From: Bacteroidales bacterium
GTDB lineage: Bacteria > Bacteroidota > Bacteroidia > Bacteroidales > UBA12170
Assembly: GCA_016744655.1 (NCBI GenBank)
Contig: JADGDY010000042.1
Span: 1-32,633, forward strand
Length of the DNA stretch: 32,633 bases
Direction of reading: 5' to 3'
The notes under the pieces were generated by a model. That model had not been told where the DNA came from. It did no database searches and saw nothing but the letters and a program-made list of their open reading frames with translations. Shown in pieces: positions 9,109-15,313 of the stretch. Within the stretch, counting starts at the first letter, position 1. Each line of letters starts with the position of its first letter. The position numbers were made by a program, and so were the translations under genes.

Positions 9109-9134
9109 TAACTATTAAGTAAAGTTAATAGTTA
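9109..9134. repeat. 10-bp perfect hairpin upstream of the AsmA-like gene
   Basis: TAACTATTAA (9109-9118) and TTAATAGTTA (9125-9134) form a perfect 10-bp stem with a 6-nt loop. It lies between the end of the exonuclease gene and the start of the AsmA-like gene on the minus strand. It could be an operator or a transcript-end structure. No T-tract follows on the minus strand, so a classic terminator is unlikely. Confidence 0.5.
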
Positions 9135-9229
9135 CTCAAAGATGATATTTCCTATTATAATAGTCTGTCTAATATTTCTGAAAACATGGCAAATTAGAAC
9201 AATTCTTGGACAAAGAAAGATAGCATATA

Positions 9230-9961
9230 CTATCCGACTTCCTCCAAAGGAACAAACTCAATATTCTCCTCCAAAAACAATTCCTGACCACGATAACTAT
9301 TGAGTAATTGAACAATGGCCACCACATCATTTTGGCAATACTCTGCAATACGTTGTAGATCATTTTCTTGCCAGTAGACTTCATTTACTTGGCTTCCATT
9401 AATATCCGATTTAGGGGAGGGTATATCAAAAATAGCAGTCAGTAAATCTAAAGAAGTAAAGTGCTTATAATCACCAAATTTCCACAGTTCAAGAGTATCA
9501 ATGTGTCTGATTTCCCATGGTTTCTTACCAGCAATATCTAATAGCGAAGGAAGTTCCAATCCGTTTACGAGCATTCGCCTAGCGATATAAGGAAAGTCAA
9601 ACTCTTTGCCATTATGAGCTACCATAAGGTGTTTGGGAGAGTTAAAATGGTGGTTTAGTAATTCCCCAAATTCGAATAGCAATTTTGACTCGTCATCGCT
9701 ATAATAGCTTTTAATCCTTAGCCGATTGCTGTCTTTAACCACAAAGCCCACAGAGATGCAAACGATTTTTCCAAACTCAGCATATATCCCAGAGCGATTA
9801 AATAAATCCATGGGTTTTTGGTCGCCTTTATAATTTAGGGTTTTGGCTTTTTTATCCCATAAATGCCTGATGCGTTCTGGCATATCAAAGTAGCTGGGAT
9901 AAGCGCTTACGGTCTCTATATCAAGATAGAGAAGCTGATAATCTGATAGATGATTTAACAT
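9230..9961 (-). CDS. Predicted 3'-5' exonuclease, PolB-type DEDDy family
   Basis: This 243-residue protein carries the DEDDy exonuclease residues. LYLDIET supplies Asp14 and Glu16 (Exo I), AHNGKEFDFPYIARR supplies Asp122 (Exo II), and EYCQNDVVAIVQL supplies Tyr208 and Asp212 (Exo III). It matches the stand-alone exonucleases related to the proofreading domain of family B DNA polymerases that are common in Bacteroidota. No polymerase domain is present, and the size fits the stand-alone form. The substrate (DNA or RNA) is not known. It is followed by 213 bp before the AsmA-like gene, so the two are probably separate units. A TACCTTTG -7 element lies just upstream of the ATG. Confidence 0.9.
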   Translation of the reverse strand: MLNHLSDYQLLYLDIETVSAYPSYFDMPERIRHLWDKKAKTLNYKGDQKPMDLFNRSGIYAEFGKIVCISVGFVVKDSNRLRIKSYYSDDESKLLFEFGELLNHHFNSPKHLMVAHNGKEFDFPYIARRMLVNGLELPSLLDIAGKKPWEIRHIDTLELWKFGDYKHFTSLDLLTAIFDIPSPKSDINGSQVNEVYWQENDLQRIAEYCQNDVVAIVQLLNSYRGQELFLEENIEFVPLEEVG

Positions 9962-9978
9962 AAGTGAAAGGTTTGAAC

Positions 9979-9986
9979 CAAAGGTA
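9979..9986 (-). promoter_or_regulatory. Putative -7 element TACCTTTG for the exonuclease gene
   Basis: On the minus strand, TACCTTTG matches TAnnTTTG and lies 17 nt upstream of the ATG at 9961, so the leader would be about 10 nt. No clear -33 TTG is visible. Confidence 0.45.
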
Positions 9987-10024
9987 AGTAAAATATTTAT
10001 TGCTAAAACGAAAGTTTGGATGGT

Positions 10025-10328
10025 CTGCGGATTACGCTAATTTCACAAAGAAGACGGAATTTCTAGTCGAAAAAATAACAGATTCCACGCAAAGAAAATG
10101 CAAAGTGGCAAAGAAGATTAGGTATCATCTCCTATTTAGTTCTCTTAGCGTTCTTGGCGTGATTTTCCTTAGCAGCCTTAGCGTGAAATTACTATATATT
10201 TGAGCTGGAGACAGGTAGAGAAAAATGCATTATTGAATCATATTAGTGCAAAACAGTAAAGTCAGTTGTATGAATTGCAGACAGTTAATTGTAGTTGGCA
10301 ATCTGTATTAATTAGCGTAATTCGCGGA
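10025..10328. repeat. Degenerate repeat relic bounded by a 12-bp inverted repeat
   Basis: The gene-free stretch 9962-10357 contains ATTACGCTAATT (10031-10042) and its inverted copy AATTAGCGTAAT (10310-10321), each next to a GCGG/GCGGA-like segment. Between them are runs of CGCAAAG/GCAAAG (10088-10114) and, on the other strand, CTTAGCG/CTTGGCG/CTTAGCG (10143-10184). A 67-codon open frame crosses it (10000-10203), but its sequence follows the repeat units and shows no domain. This looks like the decayed remains of a repeat element. Confidence 0.5.
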
Positions 10329-10357
10329 CACATATCTTGTTAGAGCAATTGGTTAGG

Positions 10358-11032
10358 TTAGTTTTTCCCAGCAACAACAATAACGATTTCACCTTTCACA
10401 CTCGGTCTTTGCTCGTAAACCTCTATTACATCTTTTAAACTTCCTCTCACTGTTTCTTCGTGGAGTTTGCTAATTTCTCTAGACACACTCACCTGTCTAT
10501 CCTCCCCAAAATATTCTGTGAATTGCTTGAGTGCTTTAATCAATCGGTGAGGAGATTCATAGAGGATGATGGTGTTTTCCATTTCTGCTAGAAAGAGTAA
10601 ACGGGTATGTCGGCCTTTTTTATGTGGCAGAAATCCTTCGAAATGAAAACGGTCGTTGGGTAAACCAGAGTTAACGAGAGCCGGAATGAGAGCTGTAGCT
10701 CCAGGTAAACAATCCACTTCTATATCGTTTTGCACACAAGCTCTCACCAATAAAAAGCCAGGGTCAGAAATAGCAGGAGTTCCCGCATCACTAATTAAAG
10801 CCATGGTAGTTCCAGTTTGTATTTGTGAAACTAAAGATTCAATACTTCTGTGTTCGTTGTGAATATGATGCGATTTCGAAGGCGTTTTTATTTCAAAATG
10901 CTTCAATAATTTCCCAGAAGTTCTGGTGTCTTCTGCCAAAATCAAATCTGCTTCCTTTAGAACTCTAACCGCTCTAAAGGTGATGTCTTCTAAATTTCCA
11001 ATAGGAGTAGGTACAATATATAATTTCGACAT
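10358..11032 (-). CDS. rsmI: 16S rRNA (cytidine(1402)-2'-O)-methyltransferase
   Basis: RsmI methylates the 2'-O of C1402 in the decoding centre of 16S rRNA. This 224-residue protein has the tetrapyrrole-methylase-type SAM fold with the family blocks YIVPTPIGNLEDITFRA (residues 5-21), LAEDTRTSGKLL, ALISDAGTPAISDPG (78-92) and CLPGATALIPALVNSGLP. VSREISKLHEETVRGSL closes the domain. It is shorter than the E. coli protein at the C-terminus, as usual in Bacteroidota. It is the last gene of an M16 protease / O-methyltransferase / rsmI run, 44 bp after the methyltransferase. Confidence 0.95.
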   Translation of the reverse strand: MSKLYIVPTPIGNLEDITFRAVRVLKEADLILAEDTRTSGKLLKHFEIKTPSKSHHIHNEHRSIESLVSQIQTGTTMALISDAGTPAISDPGFLLVRACVQNDIEVDCLPGATALIPALVNSGLPNDRFHFEGFLPHKKGRHTRLLFLAEMENTIILYESPHRLIKALKQFTEYFGEDRQVSVSREISKLHEETVRGSLKDVIEVYEQRPSVKGEIVIVVAGKN

Positions 11033-11076
11033 ATTCTGGGCTTTACGTTTCTTTAATTTCTCGGCTAATTTAAGGA

Positions 11077-11718
11077 TTATTTTTTGCGAGCAAACATCAG
11101 TCCATCTCTCAACGGAAGCAAAGTGTTTTCAAATCTGTCATCCTCTTGTATCATTTTATTAAATGCTAAAACGCCTCTGGTGTCTTTGTCATCAGACTTT
11201 AATGGCTTTACTACTTTTCCTGACCATAAAACATTGTCCGCAATCAAAAGCCCTCCCTTTTTTAGCTTGTCTGCTACTAATTCTAGATATTTCGGATAAT
11301 TCACTTTATCGGCATCCATAAAAACAAGGTCGAATTCTTCTTCAATTAGAGGGATGATTTCCACTGCATTTCCAATGTGCTGAGTGATTTGATTCCCCAA
11401 TCCCGATTTCTTGATGTATTTATTGGCGATATCAGAAAACTCTTCCTTAATATCTATCGTATGAAGTTTACCATTTGCTTTCATCCCTCTGGTTAAACAG
11501 ATAGCTGAATATCCAGTAAATGTTCCAATTTCAAGGATGGATGTAGCGTCAATTAGACTAACCATCATTTGCAAAAACTGCCCTTGTACAGCTCCTGAAA
11601 GCATTCGAGGATGTGTGGTTTTTAAATTGGTTTCTCTATAAAGCTCATATAGGATTTGATCTTCTTGGCTTGAATGATCGTTGATATAGTTTTCTATGGA
11701 TTCTGGTAACAAGTTCAT
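11077..11718 (-). CDS. SAM-dependent O-methyltransferase, CCoAOMT/TrmR-like
   Basis: This 213-residue class I methyltransferase belongs to the caffeoyl-CoA O-methyltransferase-like family. The SAM site is EIGTFTGYS (residues 63-71), with an acidic residue at the end of strand 2 (HTIDIKEE, Asp89). The metal-binding set is visible as FMDADKVNYPKY (Asp135) and IADNVLWSG (Asp161, Asn162). Family members include TrmR (YrrM), which methylates 5-hydroxyuridine at tRNA position 34, and several small-catechol methyltransferases. The presence of trhO in the same window makes a tRNA role attractive, but this is inference. The start codon lies 1 bp after the stop of the M16 protease gene, so the two are translationally linked. 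Confidence 0.88.
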   Translation of the reverse strand: MNLLPESIENYINDHSSQEDQILYELYRETNLKTTHPRMLSGAVQGQFLQMMVSLIDATSILEIGTFTGYSAICLTRGMKANGKLHTIDIKEEFSDIANKYIKKSGLGNQITQHIGNAVEIIPLIEEEFDLVFMDADKVNYPKYLELVADKLKKGGLLIADNVLWSGKVVKPLKSDDKDTRGVLAFNKMIQEDDRFENTLLPLRDGLMFARKK

Positions 11719-11719
11719 T

Positions 11720-12949
11720 TTATTGATATATTAACATGCTCAATTGCTTAGGGTCAAAAATTTCATTGGCAACTTCAATAATCATATCCGAATTTAGGGC
11801 ATCAATTTTTTTATTAATAGCATTCAGATTGCTTACTTTATCAAAACTCAATAGACTTCTTCCGTTACCAAGCATTTTATTGGCATTACTTTCTTCTGAA
11901 ATAGCAATTTGACCAATTAATTGTTGTTTTGCTTTCTTTAATTGCTGAGGTCCCAGTTTATTATCTCTTAACAGTTTCAGTTCCTTATGAACTAGTTCTA
12001 TGGTTTTATCTAAATATTGTTCGTCAGTGCCCAAATAAATTGAAAAATGACCGGTGTCAGTTAAAGCAGTGAAATTAGATTCTAAGTTATAGGTAAAACC
12101 ATATTTTTCTCTAATCCCTAAGTTGAGGCGACTATTTAAACCAGGACCTCCTAAATAATTATTTAGGAGACTAAAAGCGATTCTTTTTTCATCCTGAATG
12201 GAATAAGCTCGAGTACCAATCATACAATGAGCCTGGTAAACTCTTCTTTTTTTATTGATTTCGACAGCTTCATATGCTGATGGAGCCTTCCTTTTTTTTG
12301 TGTTTTTACCATTTGGCAAACCTTCAAAATGCTTTTCAACGAGCTGAATGAGCTTGTCCATTTCAATATTACCAACTGAGGAAATCACCATGTCGCTAGC
12401 TCTGTAATGCTTACTTACAAATTGTAGAACATCTGCTTGGGTATATTTCCTCACCTTTGCTTTGGTTCCTAGTATATTATTTCCCAGCGGATGGTTTGGA
12501 AATATTAACCAGTCAAAATCATCAAAAATCTGCTCTGAAGGTGTGTCCTTATAAGACATAATCTCATCAATCACCACTTCTTTTTCCTTGTCCAGCTCCT
12601 TCTGTGGAAAAGTAGAGTTGATGATAATATCAGCTATAAGCTCTAAACTACGCTCATAATGCTGGTAGAGAAATGCTGCTTGTAATACTGTCTCTTCTTT
12701 TGAAGTATAGGCATTAAGCTCAGCTCCAACATCCTCTAAACGACTTAAAACATGATAGGCTTTACGTTTTTTGGTTCCTTTAAAAATTACATGTTCAATA
12801 AAATGAGCTAAGCCATTTTCTTTTTTGAGCTCGTCTCTGGAACCTGTATTAATAATAAGACCTAGATGGGCAACAGTTTGATCTTTACTGATCTGTTGAT
12901 GCACCAATTTTAGACCGTTAGAAAAGCGATGTATTTGAAATTCTTCCAT
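11720..12949 (-). CDS. M16-family zinc metallopeptidase (processing-peptidase-like)
   Basis: This 409-residue protein has the inverted zinc motif HFIEH (residues 49-53) in NGLAHFIEHVIFKGT, and the distal glutamate in EKEVVIDEIMSYKDTPSE. The C-terminal half has the GGPGLNSRLNLGIREKYGFTYN block of the second M16 domain. It resembles the bacterial PqqL/YmxG-type and mitochondrial processing peptidase beta subunits. There is no signal peptide, so it is probably cytoplasmic. I use the ATG at 12949. The TTG at 12961 lies inside a TACTTTTG -7 promoter element, which makes an upstream start unlikely. It heads the operon with the O-methyltransferase and rsmI. Confidence 0.92.
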   Translation of the reverse strand: MEEFQIHRFSNGLKLVHQQISKDQTVAHLGLIINTGSRDELKKENGLAHFIEHVIFKGTKKRKAYHVLSRLEDVGAELNAYTSKEETVLQAAFLYQHYERSLELIADIIINSTFPQKELDKEKEVVIDEIMSYKDTPSEQIFDDFDWLIFPNHPLGNNILGTKAKVRKYTQADVLQFVSKHYRASDMVISSVGNIEMDKLIQLVEKHFEGLPNGKNTKKRKAPSAYEAVEINKKRRVYQAHCMIGTRAYSIQDEKRIAFSLLNNYLGGPGLNSRLNLGIREKYGFTYNLESNFTALTDTGHFSIYLGTDEQYLDKTIELVHKELKLLRDNKLGPQQLKKAKQQLIGQIAISEESNANKMLGNGRSLLSFDKVSNLNAINKKIDALNSDMIIEVANEIFDPKQLSMLIYQ

Positions 12950-12958
12950 AAAAGGTGG

Positions 12959-12966
12959 CAAAAGTA
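12959..12966 (-). promoter_or_regulatory. Putative -7 element TACTTTTG for the M16/O-MTase/rsmI operon
   Basis: TACTTTTG on the minus strand matches TAnnTTTG and sits only 9 nt from the ATG at 12949, predicting a very short or absent leader. It helps to decide the start codon of the M16 gene. Confidence 0.45.
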
Positions 12967-13042
12967 GTCAATTTTAATAAGAACCAGACGCCATATTTGT
13001 AACCAAAATACATTCCTTCCATCTAATAATAAAAATACGACA

Positions 13043-13240
13043 ATGAGTACAGGAAAAAGATTATTTAGAAACCCACAAGGTAAAGTGATAGGAGGAGTTT
13101 GTACAGGTTTAGGCGATTATTTTAGCCTCGATTATACCATCATTAGAATCATTTGGTTATTGATGGTTTTGTTTGGTGGATTTGGTGTGCTTCTTTATCT
13201 CATTTGCTGGATCATTATTCCTGAAAATACCTTTGCATAG
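13043..13240 (+). CDS. Small PspC-domain membrane protein
   Basis: This 65-residue protein is a single PspC domain. It begins with KRLFRNPQGKVIGGVCTGLGDYF, the conserved (I/V)xGVCxGLxxYF block, continues with DYTIIRIIWLL, and ends in a hydrophobic membrane segment (about residues 36-60). PspC proteins are inner-membrane partners in envelope-stress sensing; the stand-alone short form is widespread, and its exact role in Bacteroidota is unclear. No pspA or other psp gene is nearby. It is followed by a strong terminator, so it is a single-gene unit. A CATATTTG at 12992-12999 could be its -7 element (one mismatch). Confidence 0.92.
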   Translation: MSTGKRLFRNPQGKVIGGVCTGLGDYFSLDYTIIRIIWLLMVLFGGFGVLLYLICWIIIPENTFA

Positions 13241-13273
13241 CATCACACTTATTTAAATATATTAACAGAACTG

Positions 13274-13307
13274 AAAACGGTATCTTCCAAGTGGAGATGC
13301 CGTTTTT
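13274..13307 (+). terminator. Rho-independent terminator after the PspC gene
   Basis: A 14-bp stem (13274-13287 with 13293-13306, including two G-T pairs) closes a 5-nt loop CAAGT and ends in a run of five T. The A-rich left arm also makes it a possible terminator on the other strand. Confidence 0.8.
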
Positions 13308-13411
13308 CAATTCGAATATAGCCTAAATCTCATTTTCCAACCTGAATATATATCGACATACTAAACAATATCAAATACAGATAAATTACTTATTTAAGAC
13401 GTTAATTAGGT

Positions 13412-13437
13412 GATTTACTTATCGATTTACGCTTATC
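13412..13437. repeat. Near-tandem GATTTAC(GC)TTATC pair upstream of the hydrogenase operon
   Basis: GATTTACTTATC (13412-13423) is followed directly by GATTTACGCTTATC (13424-13437). The pair lies about 165 bp upstream of the -7 element of the hydrogenase promoter and could be an upstream regulator site. The rest of 13308-13573 is AT-rich and shows nothing else I can name. Confidence 0.35.
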
Positions 13438-13573
13438 TTGTATTTCATATGAACAATATATAACAGTATGTTTTCTAAACAAGGCAGACAAACAACACGC
13501 ACACCTCTGCTTTTCAACACGTTAAAGATTTCTACTATTTAGAATGTTTTTAAATATAAATAATATATTTTTA

Positions 13574-13591
13574 TTGTTAATTAATTAACAG
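13574..13591. promoter_or_regulatory. Rex-type operator candidate at the hydrogenase promoter
   Basis: TTGTTAATTAATTAACAG matches the published Rex operator consensus TTGTTAA-N4-TTAACAA at every defined position except the last. Its first TTG could double as the -33 promoter element for the hydrogenase operon, so a bound repressor would block RNA polymerase. Rex senses the NADH/NAD+ ratio and commonly controls fermentation and hydrogenase genes. The sequence is AT-rich, so chance is possible, but the position and the genes it precedes fit well. Confidence 0.6.
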
Positions 13592-13600
13592 ATGAAAAAT

Positions 13601-13608
13601 TATATTTG
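13601..13608 (+). promoter_or_regulatory. Putative -7 element TATATTTG of the hydrogenase operon
   Basis: TATATTTG matches TAnnTTTG. With the TTG at 13574-13576 as the -33 element the spacer is 24 nt, slightly long. It predicts transcription from about 13615 and a leader of about 28 nt to the ATG at 13643. This argues against the upstream in-frame ATG at 13592, which precedes the element. Confidence 0.55.
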
Positions 13609-13642
13609 TTATTCAATTAACAATACTCTTAATCAATTCAAT

Positions 13643-14101
13643 ATGGCAGATACAGAAAAATTAGTTGAACAGTTAGTTACGCAACATGGGAAGACTAGAA
13701 ATAGTTTATTACCAGTTTTGCAAGGCGTTGTTCGTGAAGAACATTTCCTATCGGATACTGCGATGATAGCTATTGCTAAGGCATTGAATTTATCGTCAGC
13801 CGATGTTTATGGAACCGCCTCCTTTTACACCTTCCTAGAAACGGAACCTCGTGGTGAAAACATCATCAGAGTGTGTAAAACTATTACTTGTAAAATGAAA
13901 GGCAAGCAACAAGTAATAGAGGCTATTGAAAACCATTTAAAAATCAAGGAAGGAGAGACTACTCGCAACAAAAAGTTCACTCTCCTTGCCGCCAACTGTC
14001 TTGGTTGGTGCCACAAGGGGCCCGTGATGCTCGTCAATGATGATGTTTACCCTCACGTAGCTCCTGATCAAATAGTCGATATTCTAGATAAGTATTGCTA
14101 G
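13643..14101 (+). CDS. hydC: NuoE-like [2Fe-2S] subunit of NAD-linked [FeFe] hydrogenase
   Basis: This 152-residue protein is the thioredoxin-like [2Fe-2S] subunit of a multimeric hydrogenase (HydC/HndA/NuoE family). The cluster ligands are Cys78 and Cys83 in RVCKTITCKMKG and Cys119 and Cys123 in AANCLGWCHKGP. The helical N-terminal half contains the VYGTASFYTFLETEPRG block typical of NuoE. It is the first gene of a three-gene operon and would pass electrons between the flavin subunit and the hydrogenase. I choose the ATG at 13643. An ATG at 13592 would add 17 residues, but they precede the likely transcription start and are not conserved-looking. Confidence 0.92.
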   Translation: MADTEKLVEQLVTQHGKTRNSLLPVLQGVVREEHFLSDTAMIAIAKALNLSSADVYGTASFYTFLETEPRGENIIRVCKTITCKMKGKQQVIEAIENHLKIKEGETTRNKKFTLLAANCLGWCHKGPVMLVNDDVYPHVAPDQIVDILDKYC

Positions 14102-14124
14102 TCATTAACCCAAAAATTAAGAAA

Positions 14125-15291
14125 ATGAAATCTAAAAAATTACAAAGAGTCGATTTTATTTTTGATTGCGCGGGTTGTGAGCCCATAGAAGTGGTCAAAA
14201 AAGCATTGAAGATGAGCCGTGAAGAAGTGGTATCTTCAATTATCGAAAGTGGATTGAAAGGTAGAGGAGGCGCAGGTTTCCCTACTGGTATGAAATGGAA
14301 GTTTGCGAAAGATGAAGTAGCAGACACCAAGTATGTCATCTGTAATGCAGATGAAGGTGAACCTGGAACTTTTAAGGATAGAGAAATCCTTGATGTGGTT
14401 CCAAATAAAGTATTATCTGGTATGGCTATTTGTGCTTATGCCATTGGTTCTAAGGAAGGAATCATCTATCTAAGAGGAGAGTATAATTTCCTTTTACCTA
14501 AATTAAATGGCCAAATAGATGAATTCAATAATAACCTAAGTAAAATAGGTTTAGATTTTGCTGTGAGTATTCGATCAGGAAGTGGTGCCTATATATGTGG
14601 TGAAGAAACTGCTCTTTTCGAATCTATGGAAGGAAGAAGAGGAGAACCACGAAATAAACCACCATTCCCAACCAAATCTGGTTATAATGGAAAGCCTACT
14701 GTGATTAATAATGTGGAAACTCTGGTTTATACAGCCATGATTATTAATATGGGTGTGGAAGAGTTTAAAGCTGTTGGTACTATGGATTCTAGAGGCAGCA
14801 AAGTATTCTCTGTTTCTGGAGATACACCAAAAGCTGGAATCCATGAGTTAGAGCTTGGATTAAATGTGGCCGATTTCGTTGAGGAATTTGGCGATGGAGA
14901 TACCAAAGCTGTACAAGTTGGAGGAGCTTCAGGCCATTGTGTGCCTCGTAAGTTATTCAAGGAGACCATTATCGGATTCGAAGGAATTCCGACGGGTGGA
15001 TCCATGATGATATTCAACTCTACCCGTTCTATGTTTAATGTATTAAATGATTATCTGGAATTCTTCGCAGAGGAATCTTGTGGTCAATGTACCCCATGTA
15101 GAATAGGAACTCAGCAGTTGATTAAAGGAGTTGAACAAGTGAAAAGAGGCGAAATGCAATCTGAGTATCTTGATCAATTAATCAAACTTACCGAAACCAT
15201 GAAGATTGCTTCAAAATGTGGTTTAGGTCAGTCTGTGGCTAATTCGTTTTCATCAATAGTAACCAACTTCCGCGAGGAAATGATTTATTAA
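14125..15291 (+). CDS. hydB: NuoF-like NADH/FMN subunit of [FeFe] hydrogenase, short form
   Basis: This 388-residue flavoprotein subunit binds NAD(H) and FMN. GLKGRGGAGFPTGMKW (residues 44-58) and NADEGEPGTFKDR (74-86) form the nucleotide and flavin sites, and YICGEETALFESMEGRRGEPR follows. The [4Fe-4S] ligands are Cys319, Cys322 and Cys325 in SCGQCTPCRIGT and Cys365 in SKCGLGQS. It has only the NuoF core. The N-terminal thioredoxin-like [2Fe-2S] domain and the C-terminal two-[4Fe-4S] ferredoxin domain found in the roughly 600-residue bifurcating HydB proteins are both absent. The ATG at 14125 is preferred over the in-frame TTG at 14095, which overlaps the upstream gene. It lies 23 bp after hydC. 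Confidence 0.93.
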   Translation: MKSKKLQRVDFIFDCAGCEPIEVVKKALKMSREEVVSSIIESGLKGRGGAGFPTGMKWKFAKDEVADTKYVICNADEGEPGTFKDREILDVVPNKVLSGMAICAYAIGSKEGIIYLRGEYNFLLPKLNGQIDEFNNNLSKIGLDFAVSIRSGSGAYICGEETALFESMEGRRGEPRNKPPFPTKSGYNGKPTVINNVETLVYTAMIINMGVEEFKAVGTMDSRGSKVFSVSGDTPKAGIHELELGLNVADFVEEFGDGDTKAVQVGGASGHCVPRKLFKETIIGFEGIPTGGSMMIFNSTRSMFNVLNDYLEFFAEESCGQCTPCRIGTQQLIKGVEQVKRGEMQSEYLDQLIKLTETMKIASKCGLGQSVANSFSSIVTNFREEMIY

Positions 15292-15313
15292 TCGCAATTA
15301 CGAAAGGAAAATC

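Noticed and set aside
10000..10203. 67-codon open frame between the exonuclease and rsmI genes
   Set aside because: It follows the degenerate repeat units, has no recognisable domain, no promoter element close by, and its composition reflects the repeats.
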